Source: a virus. Taken from it: 37,501 nucleotides of DNA. Below the pieces are notes generated by a model. The model saw nothing but the letters and a program-made list of their open reading frames with translations, ran no database searches and was not told the DNA's origin. How positions within the stretch are numbered: position 1 is the stretch's first letter; each line of letters begins with the position of its first letter. Of the stretch, positions 1 through 8,477 are shown piece after piece. The translations under genes were made by a program, and so were the position numbers. The DNA is taken from positions 1 through 37,501 of the IMG/VR virus record IMGVR_UViG_3300028558_000062; one strand, given 5' to 3'.

Positions 1-23
1 TTGATGTTCAGCCGCGGATGCAG

Positions 24-3000
24 CTATTGAATGGTAGTAATTTGCGTCGGGCCGGTAGAGATCACCGAGCCGCCGGAGTTCCGATATTCGACTGCGTAAT
101 AGAGCACGCGACTGGATATGGCCGGGATGGCTATCGTGCAGCCGGACGCGCACGACAGGCCCACTGCGGCTTCGCTCGCCCACGAGAAGGGCGTTGCTTC
201 GCTCACCGCGGCGGCCATCGCATAGCAGGCCTCCTGGCGGGAAGTGCAATAGAAGGTCGGAGTGTAGCCGAACTTGACCGCGGCCGTGGAAGTGCTCGCG
301 GGTACGCTGCCGATCTGGATAGGCACGCCGATGAACGATGCTCGGTTGACCGAATCAGAGGAAGGCATCGGCGGAATCTTCACCATCATCAAATCCGAGC
401 GCTGGTCGTCGGACCAGAACGTCGTGAAGGTCGCCCACGATCCGTCTGGCGTGGCCTTGCCGGGGCTATAGTAGTCGAGCGGCTGACGCTTGAACCGCTG
501 GAAGCCGTAGGTGAGCGCCCTCTGGTATTTGCTGCTCGGGTCGGTCACGGTGCGGCCAACTTGGATGGCCGGAGAACCGAGAGGCCATCCCGAGTCACCG
601 ACGCAGATATCTTCCGCTTCCTCGCCGCTGCTTACTTCGTTGCTCGCCCCCGAGCAGCCGATGGTCACGCGGCCGGGGCAGTTCACGTAAGTGTCACCGG
701 AGTTCGCTCCCGAGTAGCACGCCGCCCCTTGGCAGTATTTCCAGTTGTCGCCGCTGGCATCCGTGATCGGACCCGGAGAGGCGTTCAACAAAACGTGCGA
801 TCCGCAGGATGCGAGGGTGGGCACGATCTTCGGGTGGGTCGTATCCGAGGTCTTGTAGAGATTTGAGGTAGTCGGAACCGCCGTCATCGTGGCGGCATAG
901 TATGCCGAGCCGATGATCGGGCGGGAGTCCAGCATCCAATTCAGGTTGTCGGCAGAGGCATCATCCTGCGCCTTTGACGGATGCGTGTCGCTGAGGTAGA
1001 TCGATTTCCTGAACCCGGCAAAGGTCGGGAACATTTGCAGGTACGACTGCGCGGGTTGGCCGATGGCCGTGGGCATTGGCCCGATGCGGCTTGCCAGGCA
1101 TACCCCGGTTCCGATTGCGGCCACACAGGGCGTACTGTCGCTCCACACGTAATCATTGCCCGCGCCCCATGTCGGATGAGAGACAGCCGAGCCCTCGGGC
1201 AGCACCGTCTGCCCGTTCGCATTCAGGCCAAGGGGATCATTGACGTAATCCCAGACGATGGCACCTTGGCCCGCTCCTGTGGGCCGCATATAAACGTTCG
1301 CTCCGTTGCTGTGCGCCGCCGCGCCGCCGCTCTGCGTACCCCAGTTCCGGGTAACTACCCAATGAGTCGAGGACACGACGCTGGTGATCAGCATCCATTC
1401 GCTGTTAACCTGGAAGGCGTCGCCGACGCGGGCAATGTCCAGCGCTCCAGCGCCCGGGTCTCCGGCAACGTAGACGTCGGTGACGGCGTTGTCGATTGCC
1501 TGAGTTAGCGTGGTGGTAAGCCGTGCATCTGTGCCGTTGTTGACCGTTACACTGATAAATCCGTTGTTCCGGCCGCTCGCCCCGTGGATCACGCCCCAGC
1601 GGGCGGGGTTGCTGTAGGGAGCACCCTTGTTGACCATGTCGAACACCGCGACAACGGGATTCACCGATCCGCTTGCGGTCAGGGAAGTATCGAGGACAAT
1701 GATGTATCCGGGGGGATAGTCCTGTCCGCCATTGCAATAACTGATAAGCTTCGTCCCTTGAACAGTGAATGCTTTGCAAGACCCGGTGGTCTCGGAGAAG
1801 GAGAACCGAGCATCGAACCGCGCGACGAGCGCCGTCAGGTTGTACTGTCCGGCCGGAGCATCGCTCGGATTCGACGGGGTGAGACTTGAGATCGTCGCTG
1901 GGAACGTGTCGCTGCTGTAATTCATGGACGCGACATCAGTGCCCGCTCCGTTGTATGTGGCCCCGAGAATGATGCGCTTGGTGGATGAGTCGGTGTAGTT
2001 GGAGTAGACCTTAAGCGGATTGCTTCCGTCTGATGTGAAGTTCACGCCAGACCAGAATGCGGCCTTCGACCATGCGTTACCGTGCCCGTCCGCGCTTTGG
2101 GCTGGCATTTGCAGCGGGCTCAGGTGGCGCACCGTTCCGTTTGTTCCGAGCCATCCGAAATACTCCATGTAGAGTTCGCAGTAGTAGCCCTTCTCGGACG
2201 AGAGCGTGACTGCGTTCGGGTTGCACTGTCGCGCATAGCCGGAGTTCCAGAAGGTGAAACCGCGGGCCTTGCCGATGTTGAAGCGCACGTTGGAGATCGT
2301 CACCGCGCCCGTGCCTGTTTTCTTCCAAATCAACACACCGAAGCTCTGCCCGACCACCGTGGGGCTGGTGAGCCCAAGCCCGGACGTGATCGTCGCAGAG
2401 GTGGGCCAAGAGTAGGCGCTCAGTTTATAGGGAGTGCCCGAGATCCAGACTCGCGTTCCGGTTGCCCACTTCCGGCCGAAATAGTAGCCGCTAGACCAAG
2501 TGAGCGCGCCTGTCGAATTGTTGTATGCGGCGACGGTGTTGGCGCGCTTCGCGAGATCCTGAGCGGCGAAGGATGGAGTTGCCCCGCCGAACCATGCCGT
2601 CCAGTATGGATTGGCATCGCCCACCGTCAACGTAGAAGATGACGACGTGAACGAGCCGCTATCGAGTCCGGTCGCATTCGGCGATCCCGCCGCGCACGTC
2701 ACTCCGTCAATGGTCAGGCAGGCCGTGACCTTTGCATCGTCGCCGCTGCCCGTCGCCGTGGCCGTGATGGCAATGGTTGCGTAGTTCGGAATCGCCACCG
2801 GGTCAGATGTGTAAATCGGCGTTGCGATTCCGACTGTGCTCATGTCGGCCGGAATGTACATCTTCGGCCGCGCCGTTCCGTCTGCGGTGTATGTGGCCGG
2901 AAGAGCGTTCGACGTGATCGACCACGGGTTCCCAGAGCCGGAATCATCGAAGGCTCCCAGGCCCACGATGTTCGTATACGGCGAATCGATGGCGGTCCCG

Positions 3001-3548
3001 GCGCCAGTGATCCGTTCTACCAGTGCGCCGGTCAGGGGATCGACATGGTATTCGGTGTTGGCCGTCAGTGTCTGCGTGGGCCATCCATAGTCGCCGGGCG
3101 AGTTGGGATCGACCGGATAGACCTCTGGGTACGTGTTGCCGAGCGGGATGTTCTGGGTCTTGAACTGCCCGTTGTAGATGCTCGCCCCGCAGGTGACACG
3201 GAAGTAATGCGTGGTGTTCGCTTGCAGCGCGCGGGAGTACCGCTTCCCGTCCGTGGCGGTTTCCGCAGCCCGCTTGCCAGCCACAAAGACACGCTCAGTT
3301 CCGACACTCAGTGATCCGGTCCGGCTATCCTGATCCGAGCCAGAGAATAGGCTGGTGTCCACGTCGTGCACAAGCGGAGATAGGCCGGATGCCTCGCTCA
3401 CCTGAAGGCTGCAAGCGTTCGCGTCCGGCGCGGTATAGCGAATAACTGCCTGCGTCGGGGTGGTGTCAACGGTAACACCGGTGACGGCGGCGAAGACAGG
3501 GACCACAAAGAGCGCCCCGATAGCTAGTGCTCTCATCGCGCTTGGCAT
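24..3548 (-). CDS. Large secreted FN3/propeller-like protein of the phage tail-fibre region
   Basis: This is a complete 1174-residue protein and the last gene of the secreted block. The first ATG (3548) lies one base after the stop of the upstream gene and has GGGGAG about ten bases before it. An in-frame ATG at 3536 (MRALAIGALFVVPVFA) gives a cleaner signal peptide and may be the true start. Residues about 20-130 look like a fibronectin III-type beta-sandwich. Around residues 700-760 is a stretch of the kind seen in phage beta-structured proteins (GDAFQVNSEWMLI then a WGTQ/H-x-NGA turn). Near residues 1035-1055 a motif (DGSWATFTTFW, then R-S-D-L) resembles the C-terminal propeller blade of the next gene. 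The C-terminal 80 residues look like another beta-sandwich. I recognise the style from Acidobacteria secreted proteins but cannot assign an enzyme activity. Binding to host surface or extracellular polymer is inference. Confidence 0.8.
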   Translation of the reverse strand: MPSAMRALAIGALFVVPVFAAVTGVTVDTTPTQAVIRYTAPDANACSLQVSEASGLSPLVHDVDTSLFSGSDQDSRTGSLSVGTERVFVAGKRAAETATDGKRYSRALQANTTHYFRVTCGASIYNGQFKTQNIPLGNTYPEVYPVDPNSPGDYGWPTQTLTANTEYHVDPLTGALVERITGAGTAIDSPYTNIVGLGAFDDSGSGNPWSITSNALPATYTADGTARPKMYIPADMSTVGIATPIYTSDPVAIPNYATIAITATATGSGDDAKVTACLTIDGVTCAAGSPNATGLDSGSFTSSSSTLTVGDANPYWTAWFGGATPSFAAQDLAKRANTVAAYNNSTGALTWSSGYYFGRKWATGTRVWISGTPYKLSAYSWPTSATITSGLGLTSPTVVGQSFGVLIWKKTGTGAVTISNVRFNIGKARGFTFWNSGYARQCNPNAVTLSSEKGYYCELYMEYFGWLGTNGTVRHLSPLQMPAQSADGHGNAWSKAAFWSGVNFTSDGSNPLKVYSNYTDSSTKRIILGATYNGAGTDVASMNYSSDTFPATISSLTPSNPSDAPAGQYNLTALVARFDARFSFSETTGSCKAFTVQGTKLISYCNGGQDYPPGYIIVLDTSLTASGSVNPVVAVFDMVNKGAPYSNPARWGVIHGASGRNNGFISVTVNNGTDARLTTTLTQAIDNAVTDVYVAGDPGAGALDIARVGDAFQVNSEWMLITSVVSSTHWVVTRNWGTQSGGAAAHSNGANVYMRPTGAGQGAIVWDYVNDPLGLNANGQTVLPEGSAVSHPTWGAGNDYVWSDSTPCVAAIGTGVCLASRIGPMPTAIGQPAQSYLQMFPTFAGFRKSIYLSDTHPSKAQDDASADNLNWMLDSRPIIGSAYYAATMTAVPTTSNLYKTSDTTHPKIVPTLASCGSHVLLNASPGPITDASGDNWKYCQGAACYSGANSGDTYVNCPGRVTIGCSGASNEVSSGEEAEDICVGDSGWPLGSPAIQVGRTVTDPSSKYQRALTYGFQRFKRQPLDYYSPGKATPDGSWATFTTFWSDDQRSDLMMVKIPPMPSSDSVNRASFIGVPIQIGSVPASTSTAAVKFGYTPTFYCTSRQEACYAMAAAVSEATPFSWASEAAVGLSCASGCTIAIPAISSRVLYYAVEYRNSGGSVISTGPTQITTIQ

Positions 3549-3549
3549 G

Positions 3550-6500
3550 TTACTTAAGCTCCCCGATGAAGATGTCGCGGTGTCCTGCCGCTCCGGCAGT
3601 GTTCAACCAGTCGCTCTTGAATAACACCCATCTGCCGTCATTGCTGACCTGGGCACTGGAGTAGACATAGTCGCCCTGCGCGGGCGTCTGCCATTTTTGG
3701 AAGAAGCGATAAACCGAGGCGCTGTTCTGTGTCGTGGTCGCCGACAGCGCGAGAATTTCTCCGCAACCCAGACACTGCTTGTTTCCGCCAGAGACGTTAT
3801 TGAGCGTGTCCTGAATTACTGGATACTGATTAGCATTAGCATCGTTGGCGTTGTTTGCCCAGCTCAAGTGGGTGCTATTGGTCGTGCTCGCCTGGAAGCA
3901 TCCGGAAGTCAAAACGGGCGGATTCGGAGTCGTAAACGTCCGATAGTCCATGCCGCTCTGGGAATAGGGGCACAGTTGCCCCGTGACGGCAAGCATGTTC
4001 CCGGCGCTCTGGTAAGCTATGCCTCCGTAGCCCATTGCAATGTGGGTCTGGTCGGAGTACCAACTCCATTGCGAGCCGGTTCCGGTAGCGAGATCGAACA
4101 TGAACTGAGCGTTCTTGGGGGGCGTAGACGAATACGAGCCGAAGGCCTGCCCGGTATCCACAAAGACGTAGCGTCCATCCTGGCCAACGACTATGGAGTG
4201 CAGTGTATTCAGACTGCCCACGTTGATGCCTGACATCACTGCGCCGTCAAACGTAGCCGCCGTTTGACCAACATCGACCAAGTGCGAGGCACCGCTCGTA
4301 AGGTTGTAGCAGGCGATCAACCTTCCGGTTCCCTGTCCGCTGCTCGTGCCGCTGTAGGCGCAGATTTCATCGCCGCCGCGGTAGATCGCAAGCCAGACTT
4401 GGCCAGAGATATAGCCAGGAATCGTATTGAGGTTCTTCAACACAGTCGGTGCTGTCCCCGGCGTATTGAGGTTGTACTGGACTAGATTCGGGTTGGCTAG
4501 AGCATAGAGAATGTTGCTGCTTGTGCCCGAGAATTGCCAGTTTTGATAGCCGCTGGGAAGCAACAGGCTTGACCCGGTGGTGCTCATGTTGGATGGGTTG
4601 AAGCCCACGTAATATTCCCGGTTGGCGTCGGCGGCAAAGATGACGCCGCTAGAGTCCGGAGCCCAGTTCTTATTCCACCCGCTGGCCGGCGTGTAGAACT
4701 GCGTACCGTTGGCCGTGCTGTTCAGTGAGCCCGTCGTGGTGATTCGCAAGATGCGGTTGCCCGTGTCGGGATCAGCATAGGTCGGCGTCGAACCAGGAGT
4801 GCATGCGTTAGTGGACGTGACGCTAACCGGGCAGGCCGCGCCAGGGGGCGTCGGAAGCACGGTGGTGGGATATGGGCCGCAGGCCCACGCGGCCCCGCTT
4901 CCGTTCCAGCCATTGCTTGCCGTGCCAGCCGCATAAGTCACGTTTGGGTCGCATCTCGGGCTGGTGTAGGTCTGAGCCGAGGGAATAACGGAGGCTATAT
5001 TCCACGATCCAGTGAATGTCCCCCTGAGTACAGCGCCCGTGGGTGCGGGCGAGATAGTTATCGAGAATCCGGTCGGACCAGCGGATCCGGCCGCATTCGT
5101 GGCAGTCACAGCAATGATCGACGTGCCCGGGGTAGTTGGAGACCCAGACAGTAATCCAGACGCCGATAGGGCGAGACCGGCCGGTACGCCGGACGCGCTC
5201 CATGTGATCGGCGTAGAACCGGTTGCGGTGAACTGTACGGAGTATCCCGCCCCGACCATTCCACCGGTGAGCGGCGAGGTCGTGATGAACGCCGGGGGAA
5301 TGATGGCGGCAGCTATCGTGAGCGCGAATGCCCGATTGCTCGTGCCCGCCGCGTTCGACGCCTGAAGTGTGAAGTTCGATGTGGCGATAGTGTTCGGCGT
5401 GCCCGTGATCGCGCCTGATGCCGCGTTGAGTGAAGCCCAGGCCGGAAGCGAGCCAGAGAGCACGCTCCAGGTGATCGGAGCGTCTCCCGTGGCTGCGACC
5501 GTGGCTGAATACGCTATTCCGACCGTACCTCCAGGCAGCGGAGAAGTGGTCGTGATCGTCGGAGGAACGGCGGACGGATTGATTGTGATTTGGAAGTTCT
5601 TGTTGTTGGACCCGACCGAATTGGTAGCGGTGACGCTGATCGTAGTCGTTCCTGCCGTCGTCGGCGTGCCCGAGAGCCAACCGCCGTTCAGCAGCGCAAG
5701 TCCTCCCGGAACATTGGTTGCGGTGAATGTAATCGGCGTAGTGCCGCTCGCATTGAACTGGTATCCATAGGCAGAGCCCACTGTGCCGGTGTTGATTGGC
5801 GAGAGATTGGTAATCGTGGGAGCGACCGGAGCCGCGGCAATCGTGATCGAGAGCGCCTTGTCGTTCTGCCCCGCCGCATTCGTCGCGCGCACGGTAAAGT
5901 TCGTGGTCGCTGCCGCATTCGGGGTTCCCGTAATCGCGCCCGTCGAAGTGTTCAGCGTTGCCCACGCGGGGAGAGATCCCACAACAACGGACCACGTAAT
6001 CGGCGTATCGCCTGTTGCCGTGAGTGTCTGGGAGTAGGCTACGCCCACCGTGCCGCTGGGAAGTGAGGCCGTTGTGATCGTCGGTGCCGTACCGCTGCCG
6101 GCGCCGTACTCGTACGCTCCCATGTCGTACCCGGCCCCATACGGGCGGGAGAGGCCCTCATGGTCCAAGGGCACGGAGGCAAGAGTATTGCCGGAGTTAA
6201 TCGCGGGGCTAGTTGCCTGTAGCCTATAGTCTCCGGCCCCGCTCGTAGACGACGGCGATACTAACTGCGGATTGCCATTGATGTCAGACCCTCCGGCCGG
6301 ATTAGCGAGCGTGTATCCGATATCGTACTGGATATTTCTTGTGCTGCCGGCAACGGAACCTCCGGTCTGCGCGTAATAATAACTACCGGGAAGGTAAGAA
6401 CTCATTCCGGTAAATATATTGTTAATCGCGGTTACGTGGGCTCCACCTGAACCCCAACTGTCACGGCTCACCAACTGCGCGTTTCCGCCGTGGCACACAT

Positions 6501-7473
6501 TGTTATAGAAGTTCACAATAAATCCGACGCTGTCAAATACTCCGCACCACGAACCGGCGTTAACCAGCAGGTTGTTCGTGATCGTCCACGTTCCGTAGTA
6601 GTTCGCAGTCGCATGATCGTTACTCAGCATGAAGCCTTCGTCGAAATTATCTACCGTGTTCCCGATCATGGTCATATTGCGGGAGAACAGGTTATTGGCA
6701 TCGTCGGAGAATGTCTGCCATCCGTCATTATGTGCCTGGGAAGACCTGCAGGTGCCGCTTGAACCCTTCGTTGTCCCGTGAAAATAGTTATATGCGAAGG
6801 TGTTGCTGTCCCCCCATAGTCTGTTGAAATCGCAATCATCGGTGCTGGTGCTAGGTAACGTGAGGGCATTTACCTCGTTGTAGTCGAGGAGGGAATTGTC
6901 GGCCGCCAACAGCGTGCCGTATTGAGCCCCTGTTATGTAGTTGTGGTATGCGTGAAGATGATTCGGCCTACCGGAAAAGCCCGGCCCCTGCGTGTTGATT
7001 CCGGTAACAAGGGTGTTTGGTGTAGCATCCACGTAGTTGTTGAAGAACTCCGCATATGCTACATTCGTTCCTCCGACGCTCATTCCTCCGGTCATCCGAA
7101 AGCAATCCAGCTTGTTGTAGCTGGAGTTGATCGCAGCCCCGTTGACGTAGACAACAGGAGCGGTCCTGGTCTTAACCGGACTCTCTACATCAGTTTGCGG
7201 AGTAGTCGGGCAGGAGCTTCCGATCGGATAACCCTGAAGAGTGATCGGATTACCGGAAGTCCCTGCACGGTTCATCGTTATCGACTCGCTATACGTACCG
7301 GCACTGACGACGATGGTGTCTCCGGCATTGGCTTGGCCGTAGGCATAGGCGATGGTGAGGCACGGAGAGCCCGCCGAGGTGCAGGCTCCCGAATTAGCAC
7401 CGGTTTTGGCAACGTAGCGCGTGGCCGCTTGGGCCGAGCAAGCCAATATCAACAGACAAATTAGTCGTCTCAT
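3550..7473 (-). CDS. Secreted beta-helix / Ig-repeat / propeller protein, possible depolymerase or adhesin
   Basis: This is a 1307-residue modular protein. It has a signal peptide (MRRLICLLILACSAQA, then ATRYV). Residues about 20-455 form a right-handed parallel beta-helix of the DUF1565/pectate-lyase-like type: it opens TRYVAKTGANSGACTSAGSP, repeats N-rich short strands, and closes with SPAINSG and a D-x-GAYEYG end. Residues about 458-814 are four putative Ig (He_PIG-like) domains. Residues about 820-1307 look like a beta-propeller, ending DGRWVLFKSDW and RDIFIGELK. The ATG overlaps the upstream TGA (ATGA), so translation is probably coupled; no good Shine-Dalgarno is seen. Beta-helices in phages often bind or cleave polysaccharide, but I see no assignable catalytic residues. 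A lipoprotein reading (I-L-A-C) is possible but less likely than type I cleavage after AQA. Confidence 0.85.
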   Translation of the reverse strand: MRRLICLLILACSAQAATRYVAKTGANSGACTSAGSPCLTIAYAYGQANAGDTIVVSAGTYSESITMNRAGTSGNPITLQGYPIGSSCPTTPQTDVESPVKTRTAPVVYVNGAAINSSYNKLDCFRMTGGMSVGGTNVAYAEFFNNYVDATPNTLVTGINTQGPGFSGRPNHLHAYHNYITGAQYGTLLAADNSLLDYNEVNALTLPSTSTDDCDFNRLWGDSNTFAYNYFHGTTKGSSGTCRSSQAHNDGWQTFSDDANNLFSRNMTMIGNTVDNFDEGFMLSNDHATANYYGTWTITNNLLVNAGSWCGVFDSVGFIVNFYNNVCHGGNAQLVSRDSWGSGGAHVTAINNIFTGMSSYLPGSYYYAQTGGSVAGSTRNIQYDIGYTLANPAGGSDINGNPQLVSPSSTSGAGDYRLQATSPAINSGNTLASVPLDHEGLSRPYGAGYDMGAYEYGAGSGTAPTITTASLPSGTVGVAYSQTLTATGDTPITWSVVVGSLPAWATLNTSTGAITGTPNAAATTNFTVRATNAAGQNDKALSITIAAAPVAPTITNLSPINTGTVGSAYGYQFNASGTTPITFTATNVPGGLALLNGGWLSGTPTTAGTTTISVTATNSVGSNNKNFQITINPSAVPPTITTTSPLPGGTVGIAYSATVAATGDAPITWSVLSGSLPAWASLNAASGAITGTPNTIATSNFTLQASNAAGTSNRAFALTIAAAIIPPAFITTSPLTGGMVGAGYSVQFTATGSTPITWSASGVPAGLALSASGLLSGSPTTPGTSIIAVTATNAAGSAGPTGFSITISPAPTGAVLRGTFTGSWNIASVIPSAQTYTSPRCDPNVTYAAGTASNGWNGSGAAWACGPYPTTVLPTPPGAACPVSVTSTNACTPGSTPTYADPDTGNRILRITTTGSLNSTANGTQFYTPASGWNKNWAPDSSGVIFAADANREYYVGFNPSNMSTTGSSLLLPSGYQNWQFSGTSSNILYALANPNLVQYNLNTPGTAPTVLKNLNTIPGYISGQVWLAIYRGGDEICAYSGTSSGQGTGRLIACYNLTSGASHLVDVGQTAATFDGAVMSGINVGSLNTLHSIVVGQDGRYVFVDTGQAFGSYSSTPPKNAQFMFDLATGTGSQWSWYSDQTHIAMGYGGIAYQSAGNMLAVTGQLCPYSQSGMDYRTFTTPNPPVLTSGCFQASTTNSTHLSWANNANDANANQYPVIQDTLNNVSGGNKQCLGCGEILALSATTTQNSASVYRFFQKWQTPAQGDYVYSSAQVSNDGRWVLFKSDWLNTAGAAGHRDIFIGELK
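5030..6100 (-). repeat. Four tandem putative Ig (He_PIG-like) domain repeats in an A-B-A-B order
   Basis: Four units of about 86-90 codons occur inside the 3550-7473 gene. Units 1 and 3 share PITWSV, GSLPAWA, LN..(S/T)GAITGTPN and a C-terminal LTIAA-type end. Units 2 and 4 share a G-L-A-L core, L-SG(T/S)PTT.GT and an ITI(N/S)P end. The alternation suggests duplication of a two-domain block rather than of single domains. Confidence 0.75.
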
Positions 7474-8468
7474 TGGAGTGTCACGAAAGTCGCAAAGTAC
7501 CCGTTGTCGGATTGCGAGTTAACTGTGGCTACATTGCCTCCCGGATAAGCACCGGTAGAGCTGACGATCTTATAGAACACGGCATGGTCTTGGCCATTCG
7601 GAGACGCCAGGATAAAGCTATTGGCCGCCGTATAGGTGTGTACGGCGTTCTCCACTACGCCGTAAACTAGGATCTCGTTTGCAGACGCCGTGGTTGCCGT
7701 ATTGGTCGCCAGTCTCGTGGTTGCCGTGGTAACGGAGGCGTCGCAGGCGGCACTGGAGCAAGTGAATGTATCTATCGATGTTACTCCGGTGAACACGACA
7801 ACCTGAACGCTCGGATAGGACGCCAAGTCACTAAATGTTGCAGTGAATGTTGCTGTCGCATTAGCGGTCGCATTGGTCTTTATCCAAACGTCAACAGAGT
7901 ACGCCCCTATATTTCCGTTGTTATTGACGGCGGCCGACGTCAGCGAGTTTGAACCTCCATCGGTAACGCTGGATACCTGCTGGTTGCCGTGGCCTACGAA
8001 AGCAACTACCGTGGCTCCAGCCGGAACAGAAACCGTAGAACTCGTGGCTACAGTTGCTACTCCATTGGCGAATGCACTATCGCGATAACTGCTGGCTTGG
8101 TAGGCCAAGGTTCCGCCTGCGCTGATCGTGTACGCCGCGCTCGCCTCGGCACTGTTGGAATAGCCGGGGCACCCGATCACCTTCGCGTACCATGTCCCCG
8201 CGCCCGTCACGCTGAACGTGTTCGAGTGGGTATCGCCTGAAGTAACTCCAGACGAGGTCTTGCTGTAGATGTACGAGGAGCACGCGCCCGTGGCCGTGCT
8301 GATCGTGACGGTCGTTGGATTCGACACCGCTCCGGCGACGGGCGAGAACGTCGGGGTGGCGGCGGTACCATTCCCGCCCCCCATCGTCAGACCACCCATC
8401 GTGCCGACTAGGACTTGTGCCTGAGTGGACAGGCTGAATGCGAGCGCGACAAAGATCAGTTTCTTCAT
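7470..8468 (-). CDS. Secreted two-domain beta protein, lectin/adhesin-like
   Basis: This is a 332-residue protein with a clear Sec signal peptide (MKKLIFVALAFSLSTQA, then Q). After the signal comes a glycine-rich block, VGTMGGLTMGGGNG, which recurs after the signal peptide of the 26583-28826 protein. Residues about 36-110 resemble the chitobiase/beta-hexosaminidase C-terminal type Ig fold (TPTFSPVAGAVSNPTTVTI and a following Y-x-K-V). Residues about 115-332 form an all-beta domain rich in Ser, Thr and Val, perhaps a jelly-roll lectin fold. A strong AGGAGG lies five bases before the ATG, nine bases after the upstream stop. Its own TGA overlaps the next ATG. A carbohydrate-binding role is inferred from fold style and context only. 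Confidence 0.8.
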   Translation of the reverse strand: MKKLIFVALAFSLSTQAQVLVGTMGGLTMGGGNGTAATPTFSPVAGAVSNPTTVTISTATGACSSYIYSKTSSGVTSGDTHSNTFSVTGAGTWYAKVIGCPGYSNSAEASAAYTISAGGTLAYQASSYRDSAFANGVATVATSSTVSVPAGATVVAFVGHGNQQVSSVTDGGSNSLTSAAVNNNGNIGAYSVDVWIKTNATANATATFTATFSDLASYPSVQVVVFTGVTSIDTFTCSSAACDASVTTATTRLATNTATTASANEILVYGVVENAVHTYTAANSFILASPNGQDHAVFYKIVSSTGAYPGGNVATVNSQSDNGYFATFVTLQ

Positions 8469-8477
8469 AGTGGCCTC

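Noticed and set aside
5012-6066. Several Val/Pro-rich plus-strand open frames
   Set aside because: They repeat with the Ig units on the other strand, so they are mirror images of the repeats and not genes.
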